The position numbers were made by a program, and so were the translations under genes. From Diadophis punctatus similis (Eukaryota > Chordata > Lepidosauria > Squamata > Dipsadidae), in assembly GCA_023053685.1 (NCBI GenBank), contig JALIGW010000029.1:1239501-1303500 (forward strand): a stretch of 64,000 nucleotides of DNA, read 5' to 3'. Below the pieces are notes generated by a model. The model saw only the letters and a program-made list of their open reading frames with translations. It searched no databases and was not told the DNA's origin. Positions 32,893 through 43,205 of the stretch are shown here, in pieces; positions within the stretch are counted from its first letter, which is position 1, and each line of letters starts with the position of its first letter.

Positions 32893-33090
32893 TACATGTA
32901 GTCTTCGATTTACAACGGGTTGCTTAATGATTGTTTGAAGTTGCAACAGACCCTGAATAGGGGACTTACGACCTGCATTCAAAGTTCTGATGACTGCTCC
33001 CCACCTCCACAGTCATGCGACTGTGCACTTGGGGCACTCAGCAATCTGCCCACATTTATGGCCATATGCAGCATCCCTCAGTCACGTGAC

Positions 33091-33462
33091 CAGGGGTGGG
33101 TTCCTCCCGGTTCAGACCGGATCTCCCGAACCGGTAGCAACCCGCTGGTGACATCACTGTCGGTGCTGTTCCATGCTTGCCGCCATCTTTTTTTGGGATT
33201 TTGTGCGAATTTTTCCCCTTCCGCGGCTTGAAAAAGGGCCCTGCTGCCCGCCCGCCCGCGGGTGAATTCTGACCTTTATTTCTTTGCCCGAAGCACAGCT
33301 GATGAGCTCCTCAGCTGTGTTTCGGGCTAATTCCTGCTTTTGAACATGCGCGGAAGCCAAATCGCACGAGGGGATGTGCGCACGCACATGAGCGGAGCAT
33401 GCGTGCACGCGCAAAACGTCGCGATGCGAACCGGTGGCGAAGGTAAGTGGAACCCACCCCTG
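33091..33462. mobile_element. hAT, GTGGGTT-TIR group, 372 bp, nested
   Basis: CAGGGGTGGGTTCCTCCCGG to GTGGAACCCACCCCTG. The TSD is CACGTGAC (33083-33090) against CATGTGAC (33463-33470), one change that fits CpG decay. The interior has CCGCCATCTTTTTTTGGG and CATGCGCGGAAGCCAAATCG. Sequence is closely similar to 25663-26072. Confidence 0.93.
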
Positions 33463-33617
33463 CATGTGACTGTGATTTACAACACTGTTTCTAGAAACCA
33501 GCATTTGCTTCTGGTTTCGGGGGGGGGACACTCCATCGTAAACAATGAGTTTGCTTAATGACCACTGCAAAAGAGGTACAAAATCAGGTGTGGACACATT
33601 GTGACCCTCGTGATGGC

Positions 33618-33890
33618 CAGGGGTGGGTTCTACTTACCTTCCCCACTGGTTCGCATCATGACAGAAGTGCATGTTTTGCGCGTGCACGCCACTTCCTGGA
33701 AATGACCATCTGTGCATGCGCAGAAGCCTTTGCACATGCACAGAGGTTGGGGGTTTTTTGCAATCCACGGCGACCGGAGGACCAGTTCGGGAGCATGGAC
33801 CGCCAGTCATCGCTGCCGGTTTGACGAGCGGCGCCAAATTTCCACTACCGGTTCAAAGAACCGGTCCGAATCGGCAGCAACCCACCACTG
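33618..33890. mobile_element. hAT, GTGGGTT-TIR group, 273 bp, nested
   Basis: CAGGGGTGGGTTCTACTTAC to CAACCCACCACTG. The TSD is GTGATGGC (33610-33617) against GTGATGAC (33891-33898). It is a subgroup mate of 12931-13187. Confidence 0.9.
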
Positions 33891-33960
33891 GTGATGACCA
33901 TCACAACTTAAAACAGAAATTGTGGGCTCAATTTTAGTGATAAGTTAATGATTACCTGTA

Positions 33961-34426
33961 TATTGAATTTGGTTAGGTCTTTGCTACATTTACAGATGCT
34001 AAATTGAGCTAGTTGTTTTTAGGATTGAATGCATTATGCGAACAATCATCCGTTTGCTTGGTTGATGATCCTTGGAACACTCCAACCTATTGGATTTGCA
34101 ATGTGTACCCAATTTGCCTCTGGTCAATCCCACTTTGTGTTCCATTTTGGGAAGGAGATGGGAAGGGGGAGAGGAGGGAGGGGGGAAATATCCTCCTGGT
34201 TCTTTCATTCCTCTGTGTAGAGTTTTGTTGTAATTTCAGCATCTTGCTTGCAGCTGCTCTGCTCTCCAAAACAAAACAAAATAAATATCTGCACGCCAGT
34301 GCCAGGGGTTCCCTGCTCATTGCTGGCAGCCAATTTTGTTTTGTTTTGTTTTCCCCATTTTACTCTGAGACGGCTCCACTTTGCAGTTGGTGCGCCATAA
34401 CAGCAATGAGGTTATGGTTGGGGGCG
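33961..34426. other. Unassigned DNA
   Basis: Nothing recognised apart from a short TTTTG run near 34335. Confidence 0.3.
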
Positions 34427-34434
34427 GCCTATAG

Positions 34435-35502
34435 CAGGGGCAGCAGTGGTGGGTTCCTACTGGTGCGGTCCACTCTATAGCACCGGTAGCGGCCCGCTGG
34501 TGACATCACAGTACCGGTGCGGTCGGTTGCCGGTGCCTGGGCACCGCCATTTTTTTTTAAAAAATTAATTTTTTAAAAATTTTCTTCTGCGCATGCCCAG
34601 AAGCCGAGCTTCCGACACTGCGCATGTGCTGCCTTCCCACCCCACAGTGAGTCCAAGCAGGGGAGGATGGCTGAGGGAGTGTGTGAGACGCTGAAAGAAC
34701 GGGCGGCAGGAGCTATCTCCATTCCCCTCCCTTCAGCAGTCCGAGAAGCCACGAACGCGCGGTGATGATCCCAGGCATTTTCGCACGTTTGAGGCTTCTC
34801 GAGCTGCTGAGGGGAGGGAGAACGGGCGGCAGGAGCTTAGGATCATCGAATGGGGAGAAGCATTCAGGCTGGACGGAGCCTCCTAGAAGAACCGTTGCCA
34901 CGGTCTTGCTGCTCCCGCTGTGGGGGGCTGCGTTGTGGGTGGGCAATGCCCCCCCACTTCTCCGGCCGCTGCCAAGCTCCCGAGGCCCATGCCCACCTGG
35001 TCACATGGCTGGCAAGCCACACCCACAAAATAAGCCACGCCCACAGAGTGGGAGTAAAAAAATTAGGAACCCGCCCCTGAGGGGCAGGTTTCTCTTACCT
35101 GGCTACCGGTGCGCTGCGCGCACATCATCACATTTCACATGCACACACGCTCGCTACACGCGCGTGTCCCCTCACGTGATTTTGCTTTTGCGCATGCTCA
35201 GGAAGCAAAAAATCACTGAAATCTTGCAAGGGGCGCGCGCGTGCGATTTCACCAATTTTTTGCTTCCACGCATGCGTGGAAGCAAAAAATAATTGAAATC
35301 TCACATGCGCGAGCATCCCCTCACGAGATTTTGCTTCCGTGCATGTGCAGGAAGCAAAAAAAGCACAAAAATTTGGGGGAAAAGATGGCGCCGCACGACG
35401 GACCAGCAAAGACGGCACCGTAGCTATTGTGCGCAAATTGCGCAATCAGCGGGTCCCTACCGGAACGGCGCAATGGACCGCACCGGTAGGAACCCACCAC
35501 TG
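34435..35502. mobile_element. Outer hAT, GTGGGTT-TIR group, holding a second hAT at its end
   Basis: The left end is CAGGGGCAG and the right end GGTAGGAACCCACCACTG; the TSD GCCTATAG lies at 34427-34434 and 35503-35510. Another element of the same TIR group (34444-35079) is inserted nine bases from its left end. The remaining body (35088-35502) has alternating 'GCGCATGC.CAGGAAGCAAAAA' boxes in both orientations, an AAAGATGGCGCCGC box and GTGCGCAAATTGCGCAATC. Confidence 0.93.
34444..35079. mobile_element. Inner hAT, GTGGGTT-TIR group, 636 bp
   Basis: CAGTGGTGGGTTCCTACTGG to ATTAGGAACCCGCCCCTG, with the TSD AGGGGCAG at 34436-34443 and 35080-35087. It is a close relative of 62374-63014 over its full length. 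The interior has an inverted pair of 'GAGGGGAGGGAGAACGGGCG'-like segments and a 'CCACACCCACAAAATAAGCC' right part. A 176-aa frame over it (34762-35292) is accidental. Confidence 0.94.
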
Positions 35503-35510
35503 GCCTATAG

Positions 35511-36151
35511 CCATTTTTCTTCAATCTTGTGCTTTTGGGATACGTAAGGGTTGCAGCTCCAAGATTTCAAAACACAGGGCCAGAAACTCTGAGAATTACA
35601 ATATATTCCCAATACATGAAAAGGATCCCAGATAGATTCAGGGTCATATACTGAAGGCCTGACCATCATCCAATCCCAGAGCATTCTCCCAATATGTACA
35701 ACTCCCCCTCCCCCCAGTTCTTCCTGTTATCACACACCACCAATTTCTTCATATTCCAAGGCGACCTTGGCTGCTGCGACTTTTCCATTTCTTTAGCGAA
35801 CGTGTCTTTTTTTATTATTATTATTCTATTAATAGTTTTTACCCCTTTAAATTATTGATCTGTGTTTACAGCCAGAGCAGGCACCAGGCAAATGGTGCTT
35901 TGCCTGAGAATAAATCTAGTCTGACACAGCAAATACTTGGGGTTAAAGAGATAGGAGCTGAGAGTTGGAGCTCAAGAGCAGGAGGCCCTGCATGAGACGG
36001 GAGAGGAGGAAAAGACAAGGGTCCGAATGGGCAGGTTGGGCATTAGAAGTCTGCAACCCACCCACCCCCTTTTCAATTTTCTTTTCCTAAAATCCTCTCA
36101 TTTTTGTCTCTTTTGAAAGCAATGTGACCTTTTCGTACTGTTTCAGCAAGT
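35511..36151. other. Unassigned DNA
   Basis: No gene or repeat recognised. Confidence 0.3.
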
Positions 36152-36421
36152 GTCGGTGTTGAGGGATGAGAATAAATCTCATAGAGGCGATTTGGATCTT
36201 TGCTTGGAATTCAGACAGTTTTGAAATAAAGCCGAGATTAAAAGTCTAATAGAAATATTTATTTCGGTACAAAAAACAAAAAATTCTGAATAATTACATT
36301 TTTGCTAAGAAAACGCGACTGTTCCAGTCAAGAGCCAAGTCAAAAGTGATTAATGGTGGATCTGGAATGTAGACATGCGTACAAGATCATATCACGTGTT
36401 CTGTCTGTATTGGAATATACC

Positions 36422-37581
36422 TAAAGTGACTAGATATTTTTTTTTAAGTGGGACAGGGGGGCGGGCCCGCCTGCCCCCCCGTCCCGCTTAAAAAAATGTT
36501 TTGCCCTCTGCGCATGCGCAGAACGCTGCGCATGCGCAGAGGGCAAAACAGCAAATGTCGGCATCCAGGTGAGGTGGGGGGGAGGCAGGAGGGCGCTTGG
36601 ATGCCTGGAGCTCGCGACAGGTAAGCTCCGGCTGCCTCCTTTCCCCATCTCCCGCCTCCCGTTCGTTGCTTGCCAGCCTGGCCGAAGAGGAGGCGGGAGG
36701 CGAGGAAAGGCCTCCCGAAAGGGAGGCGGGCTCCCGAAGGGCTGCCGGCTCCCGAAGAGCCGGCAGCCCTTCGGGAGGCCTTTCCTCGCCTCCCGCCTCC
36801 CCTTCGGCCGGGCTGGCAAGCAACGAACGGGAGGCGGGAGACGGGGAAAGGAGGCAGCCGGCAGCTTACCTGCTCCAAGCATCCAAGCGCCGCGGTCTCC
36901 CGGTCGCCCGCCCGGCCCCAGGGCAATGGCGGCAGCGAGGCGACGGGGGAAGAAAGGGGAGGGGGACAAGGAAGGGCTGTTTGCGCCGCTCGTAAGCTCA
37001 AAGCGGCGACGGCTCCTCGTCCCTCACCCCTCCCAACAGCAGCGGCGCCTCCGAGGGCGGGGCTAGGGATGGGGCGGGGGAAGGAGAGAAGGGGCAGCCT
37101 CCCTTCCCCCTCCCCCCAGCTTCCAGCCACCGCTGGAGGAGTCAACAACGCGGGACGCCCGCCCGCCGCCAACGCCGCCCGAGCTGAGAGGCCTGCTGCT
37201 GCTGCTGCTGCCCCTGCGGCTGGGCCCCCAGTCCCGGCTGCCCCGGCGGCGGGAAGGCTGCGGTGGCCCCGGCCGGCTGAGCCAGCGCCGCCCCGAGGGC
37301 CATCTTGGATGCAATTCCTTCCCTCGGGCCGCCCCGCCCACCGCGACGCCGGCCGTTTCGAGAGGGCGGGGCTGCATCAGGCGCCTCTTCACCACCCTTT
37401 CAGGCCGATTAACTCCTCCCCCCAATCTCGCACGCCGCCCTTTCAGGCCAATTTTTTGAAAGAATGCCCTAGTCGAGCATTCTTTCAAAAAATCGGGACT
37501 TTTTAGAGGATGGGCGGGACGCGGGACAAATCATGAAAAAGCGGGTCTGTCCCGCCAAAATCGGGACGTCTGGTCACCTTA
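36422..37581. mobile_element. CpG-rich hAT, TAAGGTGACCAG-TIR group, 1.16 kb
   Basis: The ends are TAAAGTGACTAGATAT and GTCTGGTCACCTTA; the perfect 8-bp TSD AATATACC is at 36414-36421 and 37582-37589. It contains two TGCGCATGCGCA palindromes (36509-36520, 36527-36538). A 200-bp foldback follows at about 36650-36845, whose arms 'CCCGTTCGTTGCTTGCCAGC' and 'GCTGGCAAGCAACGAACGGG' pair exactly. A CpG-island-like right half (36880-37430) follows. Frames up to 278 aa on both strands have the low-complexity composition of GC-rich non-coding DNA. Confidence 0.94.
37142..37303 (-). CDS. Possible captured first-exon-like frame inside the CpG-rich hAT
   Basis: On the minus strand CCAAGATGGCC puts an ATG in a YY1-type context. 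The 53-codon frame that follows is rich in Ala, Pro, Gly and Gln, has a run of six Gln, and ends at a stop. The composition is like the N-termini of many nuclear proteins, but I cannot name one, and no splice donor is evident. It may be chance in GC-rich DNA. Confidence 0.15.
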   Translation of the reverse strand: MALGAALAQPAGATAAFPPPGQPGLGAQPQGQQQQQQASQLGRRWRRAGVPRC

Positions 37582-37660
37582 AATATACCATAATATTAGA
37601 ATAGGGGTGCATCACCCTGCATAGACATACAACTGACAATATTCACACCTTGACAGTCGG

Positions 37661-37896
37661 CTTATATGCATGTCAAGGATATAGCACCATGATCAGTGTT
37701 CCCAATTGGTTCAGTTATTTTTAGGTGTTTCTGGGCATCATGTCACATATTCTGTTGCTAATTTCTTAACCAGCTGTTCCAAAGCACCATCATTTAAGGA
37801 ATCTACACATGTAGTAGTCTCTTTCTCCTGTCCGTGCATTTTCCCAGTATGAGTGAGAATGACTAAGTTGCCCTTTATATTACTACTTTAGAGAAA
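37661..37896. other. Spacer between two solo LTRs
   Basis: About 240 bases with no recognised family. Its right edge may belong to the 3' UTR of the LINE whose tail appears at 38229. Confidence 0.3.
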
Positions 37897-37901
37897 TTCC
37901 T

Positions 37902-38228
37902 TGACAGAGTGAGAATTTATTCTCACAGAGGCAATATAGATCTTTTCCTGGAATCCAAACATTTAGAAATAAAACCGCAGTTTGAAAATCTAAGTAAAAT
38001 ATTTATGTCGGTACAAAAACAATAAAACCTCATTTGTTTATATCTCTGATATAAAATGTGTGACTTCTCTCAATGGAAGCCAGAAGAAGAAGAAAGAAGA
38101 GCGGAGATTGAAATGCACACATGCGTACAAGAACATATCAATCACGTGCTCAGGAATGAACCATTATATTAGATAGGGATGCTTCTCCCTGCATATACAT
38201 GTAACAGGCAATAAATCACACCGTGACA
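37902..38228. mobile_element. Solo LTR, family D, copy 2, 327 bp
   Basis: TGACAGAGTGAGAATTTATT to AATCACACCGTGACA, with the perfect 5-bp TSD TTCCT at 37897-37901 and 38229-38233. The TSD differs from that of copy 1, so the two are separate insertions in the same orientation. Confidence 0.87.
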
Positions 38229-38265
38229 TTCCTTGAGTGTCCAATCACATTTGGTCAGTAAAGCT
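38229..38265 (+). mobile_element. LINE 3'-terminal fragment with TTCTA tail
   Basis: 'TTCCTTGAGTGTCCAATCAC' and 'ATTTGGTCAGTAAAGC' match the 3' end of the LINE at 51430-51478 ('CCTTATGTGTCCAATCACAC'). It leads directly into the (CTATT)n array. Confidence 0.8.
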
Positions 38266-38353
38266 GTTCTATTCTATTCTATTCTATTCTATTCTATTCT
38301 ATTCTATTCTATTCTATTCTATTCTATTCTATTCTATTCTATTCTATTCTATT
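38266..38353 (+). repeat. (TTCTA)n, the AATAG-class microsatellite
   Basis: About 17 perfect copies. It begins at the exact end of a LINE 3' UTR, as known for snake CR1/L3 elements that seed AATAG repeats. Confidence 0.97.
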
Positions 38354-38361
38354 ATTTCTTT

Positions 38362-38444
38362 CTGTCCTGTCCGTCCTGTCCTGTCCTGTCCTGTCCTGTC
38401 CTGTCCTGTCCTGTCCTGTCCTGTCCTGTCCTGTCCTGTCCTGT
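38362..38444 (+). repeat. (CTGTC)n microsatellite
   Basis: About 16 copies, separated from the (TTCTA)n array by eight bases of mixed text. It may have evolved from the adjacent array. Confidence 0.97.
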
Positions 38445-39101
38445 TAATCAAGACACAGTAGCACATCTCTAGTACTAAATAACTTTAGTTGGTTGATATG
38501 ATATCAACTGTAAGATGGGTATTAGAACCCTGTGGTGCTTTGAATTTTAAAGGGAAAAGCTGCTTTGTGGTGGGCACTCACACAACATGTTTTGGCAACT
38601 CCTTAAAGCAGCCGTGTCTTTTCCTGTAACCCCCCCCCCAAATGCTTCCCTGCAGAATTGCAAGAAAAGATGCTCTTAGTTTAATAAGTTGGTTGACAAG
38701 TGCTCCTTATACCCACATTATTCCAAGACACTTTTCCCCTTCTGAATTCAAAGTAATGCAGAGCCCTAATGCGCACCCACAGTGATTCTGTGCAAGAGTT
38801 TACTTCATTAGAGATTTCTGCTTTATAAAACTTCATGCTCTCTTTGACATACAGCAAATCCACCTCCAATGCACCCTTCATTTTTTTCCCTTAGAGCTTA
38901 TATCCAGAGATAACCATATTCCAGTAGTTATTTGCTTTCCTCTGTGCTTTTGTAAGGCTTGCTCATATCTATATTTTCTTCAAGCATTTCAACTGTCTCA
39001 TTTTGGTTTAAAAGCCTCTAGCATTTGCATATGAGTATATATCCAAAGCTTACTTTTGGGTTTTATAGGGGTCTGCCCATACTAATTTCTTAGATTTAAA
39101 T
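38445..39101. other. Unassigned AT-rich DNA
   Basis: No repeat or gene recognised. Confidence 0.3.
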
Positions 39102-39234
39102 CAATGTTTCTCAACCTTGGTGATGTTCAGATTATGGACTTGAATTCCCAGAATCCCCCAGACTGTGTAGCCACTGCTATGAATTGTGAGAGTTCTCTCA
39201 CATATCTCTATGTGGCCCAGGTTGAGAAACACCG
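39102..39234. mobile_element. Palindromic hAT MITE, CANTGTTTCTCAACC ends, diverged
   Basis: CAATGTTTCTCAACCTTGG at the left pairs with CCCAGGTTGAGAAACACCG at the right, with 'GACTTGAATTCCCAGAATCC' inside. The second half is diverged. Confidence 0.78.
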
Positions 39235-39290
39235 ATCTAGACCGATTCCTATTGATTGGTTAGACACATTTTCACCCTCATCCTCTAGAG

Positions 39291-39424
39291 CAGGGCTACC
39301 AAACTTGCGTCATCACGGCAGCGTCATGTGATGTATTGGGACTTTTCCCCCTTCACTAAACCGGGTGTGGGTGTGGTCAGTGCGTGATGCATCCGGCCCG
39401 CAGGCCACGAGTTTGACAGCACTG
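39291..39424. mobile_element. Short hAT MITE, GCTRYCAAAC-type ends, 134 bp
   Basis: CAGGGCTACCAAACTTGCG to GAGTTTGACAGCACTG, with the perfect 8-bp TSD CTCTAGAG at 39283-39290 and 39425-39432. Confidence 0.9.
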
Positions 39425-39432
39425 CTCTAGAG

Positions 39433-41055
39433 GTAATTTTTCCAAACCAGATGTTTCTTGCAACCTGTTGGTTCCCTCCTGGAATTCACTTGGAAGTTGT
39501 TTTACCGTTCTATTGCTGCCTGATACCTTCCTGGTTGAAGTACAACCTGTGCTTTTTATGTAGACCTGACTTCTCTCAAAAGATATTCCAATAACTCACA
39601 AATCCTTCTCCAAACACCATATATTGAAATTTTCAACCTTTTCTATTAGCCCTGTATGTGGAACCAGTAATGTTTCCAAAGAAAACAATCTTGAAGATTC
39701 TGAATTTCAACAGCCTACACAACAATATTTGATTTCCATGATTATCCATTTACTTTTCTCCAGATCATTGGTAGCAACGTGCACCGTCAGTGCTGACTTC
39801 TCACCAGCATTACCTACTACTAGATTTTCTAGATGGAACATGATCCTTGAAATCTTCAAACTAGATGGCTGGGACTTTTATCACACTTCATGGCTGCTAG
39901 AAATCCTGGTCTGAGGAATACATCTCCTTCCATCTTCTTGCCACCAATGGCTCGCTCCTCTATACTTGATAATGGAGTGCTATTGCCTTCAACAACCTTC
40001 TTTTCCCTTAGTACACTGAGCAAATGACACAAAATGTTAATGGATTAGTCATGCCAGCATTCACAGGTGGCAGAGTAGGTTGGGAAATAACCACATTCCA
40101 GCCCTGAGGGATAGAAAACTGTGAACCATCTGTAAATGTGTCTTTGGATACCATGAACTACGTAGTTATATTTACAGATCTTTTATATCCCTTTTTTTCC
40201 CTGAGACATACAACTTCGTGTGGTTCCCCACCAGTGTTTGCCTCTATCTCTTCTCTCCTTCATTTTATCTTCTGCCTTCTCTGCATCATCTGGTCTTGAT
40301 TCCGGGACAAGCATTCCAACCAAATGACAGCTTTGGCTGAATTTACGGCTGGTGTATAAATGTGAAGAGGTAACTGCAGGAGGTGGGGGAGAAAAAGTAG
40401 ACGTAATTTGGCTGGGGAATTGTGGAATAGGATCAAGGGCCATTGGCAGAGCTAGGGGAGCAGAACTGAAATAATAAGAAAGGGATTTCAGGACTCCAAA
40501 TATGAAGAGTCACACACACACCCCAACCTCCATCCTAGGCAATCACTTGGCAATTAACGATTCTCCACAGTCCTAGACTCTCCACTTTCCATCTCTGCTG
40601 GGATCTATCAACTTTTCACCCACCATCCTCCCACTTTCTCCCCTCCCCATCACAACAGTCCCTGTTTCCTCTGCAGGCCCCAGGGAAGCTACTATCTCTG
40701 CAGCTCAGGCACTGCTTGGACTCAGCATCCAGCTGCCTCCGGGAACATCTGTGTTAGGTTCACATCGGTAAATTATTTAAAGCTTTCTCTGGTGCAGCGT
40801 AAAGATAATAAAGCCGGAAATGAAAGAATCAATAGCAAGAACTGAAACGGGGCTGGGGAAGTCTTCCCTTGTGGCTCCTGGTGCAGGTGGAGGCAGATGG
40901 CTGCAAAACTGACAGGGTAACTTCTGCCGTTTTTCTTCCTCACGGAGGAAGAAAAAAAAGAATCTAGGAAATTCTTGGTTGAAACAGCTATGAGCACAGG
41001 ATAAATCAGATGTGACATTTTTTGAAGAATAGGAAGAAAGCATCCTCATTGCTGT
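39433..41055. other. Unassigned DNA, possibly partly retroelement-derived
   Basis: About 1.6 kb with no confident family. The 39440-40180 part has the feel of antisense retroelement coding sequence but no motif could be fixed. It includes a 96-aa frame (39624-39914) without recognisable domains. Confidence 0.3.
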
Positions 41056-41063
41056 CTCTTGGT

Positions 41064-41316
41064 CAGGGGTGGGTTCTTGCTTTCTTCGCTGCCGGTTCGC
41101 TCCTTTACGTGCCGCGCGGGCATGCGTGCGGGCATGCGCAGTGCTAAAAAACCAGCTTCTGTGCATGCGCAGAAGCAAAAAACAAGATGGTGGCGCCTAG
41201 AGAGAGCCAGTTTGGGGGCGTGGCAGGCCTGGGTCGCTGCCGGTTCCAGCAACCCAGGCTGCCAAGTTACTACCGGTTCCATAGAACCGGGAGGAACTGG
41301 GAGGAACCCACCTCTG
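41064..41316. mobile_element. hAT, GTGGGTT-TIR group, 253 bp
   Basis: CAGGGGTGGGTTCTTGC to GGGAGGAACCCACCTCTG, with the TSD CTCTTGGT (41056-41063) against CTCTCGGT (41317-41324). The interior includes TGTGCATGCGCAGAAGC and AACAAGATGGTGGCGCC. Confidence 0.9.
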
Positions 41317-41324
41317 CTCTCGGT

Positions 41325-42141
41325 GTGTACTTCTTTTCCATATCAGAGGGCAAATTCTGGAAAAGGAAGTTCCTCGTGTCTTATGTGTCACATTTTGATG
41401 TGGGAATAACTTGCGGTGCAGGGTGTGGTTAAAAAAAAAGTCAAGATGGCGGCCATGATGGGGGCAATCAAAGTCCCTCTTGTGTTTTAGAGCGGCTGGC
41501 ATCTTCGCTATGTTTTTTTTTAAACCTCTCATTGATATTTGCAGAATTTATCTTTCATTCACTGGAGGATAAACTTTTATGCCCCTACATGAATATACAT
41601 ATTTGCGCTCATCTGATAGGTGGCCAAGCTGAAGGTTTTTAACTACTGCGAAATTATTATGTTCGTACTGATTTTGACTTTTCACATCTAGAATCCTTTT
41701 ATCTTCATGCTTTCCTACTAAAGAGATTTCCCTGTGTATCTATTTCTACCACGGATCATCTCACAATCTGCATTTGATGCTTCTTCCACAGCAGCTCAGG
41801 GGTGTCCACATGGTATGATCAAAAAAGGCAAAATGATGACTGTGATACATATAAATACATAATATGCATAAATACAGATTCGAGTTTTTAGCGCGCTATC
41901 GTATCCATCACCTTGACCTTTTTTTTTTTACAATATCCTGCAGCGTGTTTTGCTACTTTCAGTGTGCCATAGTTGATTGGCAGAAAGTGGAATGTGACTG
42001 ACAGGGGCTTGGCTTGCAGTAGACCCACGGTATAATCCCTGCGTGAGAGACCTTCGCAACTAGGTCAGTGAATAATCCAGGTCATTATTCTGCAAGGTAC
42101 AACACAGCCCAAGACTAGTTGCTAGATTTGGGCTAGCAAAT
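41325..42141. other. Unassigned DNA
   Basis: No gene or repeat recognised. CAAGATGGCGGCCATGATGG at 41443-41462 is a strong YY1-type motif outside any hAT that I can delimit. Confidence 0.3.
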
Positions 42142-42149
42142 ATCTAGAG

Positions 42150-42279
42150 CAGAGGTCTTCAAACTTGGCAACTTTAAGACTTGTGGACTTCAACTCCCAG
42201 AATTCTCCAGCCAGCTGGCTGGAGAATTCTGGGAGTTGAAGTCCACAAGTCTTAAAGTTGCCAAGTTTGGGGACCCCTG
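42150..42279. mobile_element. Near-perfect palindromic hAT MITE, 130 bp
   Basis: CAGAGGTCTTCAAACTTGGC to AAGTTTGGGGACCCCTG, with the perfect 8-bp TSD ATCTAGAG at 42142-42149 and 42280-42287. The two halves are complementary almost to the central CCAGCTGG. Confidence 0.96.
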
Positions 42280-42316
42280 ATCTAGAGATCTGCTCAATGA
42301 TTGGAAAGAGCTTTTA

Positions 42317-42720
42317 GAATAGAACAGAATAACAGAGTTAGTAGGGACCTTGGAGGTCTTCAAGTCCAACCCTCTGCTTAGGCAGGAAACCCTACACCAC
42401 TTCAGACAAATGGTTATCCACTATCTTCTTAAAAACTTCCAGTGTTGGAGCATTCACAACTTCTGGAGTCAAGCTGTTCCACTGGTTAATTGTTCTAACT
42501 GTCAGGAAATTTCTCCTTAGTTCTAAGTTGCTTCTCTCCTTGATTAGTTTCCACCCATTGCTTCTTGTTCTACCCTCAGGTGCTTTAGAGAATAGTTTGA
42601 CTCCCTCTTCTTTGTGGCCACCCCTGAGATATTGGAACACTGCTATCATGTCTCCCCTAGTCCTCCTTTCCATTCAACTAGACATACCCAGTTCCTGCAA
42701 CCGTTCTTTGTGTGTTTTAT
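42317..42720 (-). pseudogene. CR1 LINE 3' end with ORF2 C-terminus
   Basis: The minus strand has a 93-aa open frame (42392-42673): 'ERRTRGDMIAVFQYLRGG', 'NLELRRNFLTVRTINQWNSL' and 'APTLEVFKKIVDNHL', the last part of the CR1 reverse-transcriptase protein. It is followed by the 3' UTR 'CCCTACTAACTCTGTTATTC' and a TTCTATTCT-type tail. It is 5'-truncated. Confidence 0.92.
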
Positions 42721-42789
42721 ATATTAGTGATGTAGTGAAATCTAATGATATATATAGTATAAATGAAAGTATTATTTACAAAACAACTA

Positions 42790-43203
42790 AAAGTAGTTCT
42801 CTACTTACAACCATTTGTTTAGCGACTATTGAAAATTACAGTGGCATTGAAAAAAAGGGACTTACAACTGGTCCTTGCACTTATAATTGTCACAGCATCC
42901 CCACAGTTGTCATATGATCAGAATCTGAGCTCTTGGCAACCAGCATGTATTTACAACTGTTGCGGTACCCCGAGGTCTTTTTAATTGCCATTTGTGACTT
43001 TCCCTGCCTCCTCCTGAGAAGCAGAGTCAATGGGGAAAGCCAGATTTGTGCAATGACTACTTGATTCACTTAACAACTGCAGTGATTCACTTAACAATTG
43101 TGGTTAAAAAAACCCTCATAAAATCTGCTGCAACTTACTTAACTGCCTCGCTTAGTCATGGAAATATTGGTCTCTTTTGTGGTCGTAAGTCAAGGGCTAC
43201 CTG
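42790..43203. mobile_element. Tc1/mariner-like element, CAGGTAGTCC-type ends, copy 4
   Basis: The left end AAAGTAGTTCTCTACTTACA is diverged; the right end 'GTCAAGGGCTACCTG' inverts to CAGGTAGCCCTTGAC. TA borders at 42788-42789 and 43204-43205. The interior shares 'TTAGCGACTATTGAAAATTA' and 'GATTCACTTAACAACTG'-type text with the other copies. Confidence 0.8.
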
Positions 43204-43205
43204 TA

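Larger units (their letters stand above)
32895..33958. mobile_element. Tc1/mariner-like element, CAGGTAGTCC-type ends, copy 3, with two hAT insertions
   Basis: The left end is CATGTAGTCTTCGATTTACA and the right end TGATTACCTG; both borders are TA (32893-32894, 33959-33960). Removing two hATs (33091-33462 and 33618-33890) leaves about 400 bp, the same size as the copies at 8885, 10049 and 42790. Confidence 0.82.
36157..37655. mobile_element. Solo LTR, family D, copy 1, split by a hAT
   Basis: It starts TGTTGAGGGATGAGAATAAA and ends ATTCACACCTTGACA, with the perfect 5-bp TSD GTCGG at 36152-36156 and 37656-37660. Without the hAT at 36422-37581 and one TSD copy it is about 331 bp. Homologous to 37902-38228, sharing 'TATTTATTTCGGTACAAAAA' and 'ACATGCGTACAAGA' text. 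Confidence 0.87.

Noticed and set aside
36430..37506. Frames of 278 and 242 aa in the CpG-rich block, possible gene
   Set aside because: Both strands are open through a long hairpin and CpG island within a hAT; residues are almost only Ala, Pro, Arg and Gly and no domain is seen. Only a short YY1-context frame was kept, at low confidence.
36157..38228. A miniature LTR element (TRIM) with two LTRs and a 246-bp interior
   Set aside because: The two LTR copies have different 5-bp TSDs (GTCGG and TTCCT), which shows two independent solo LTR insertions.
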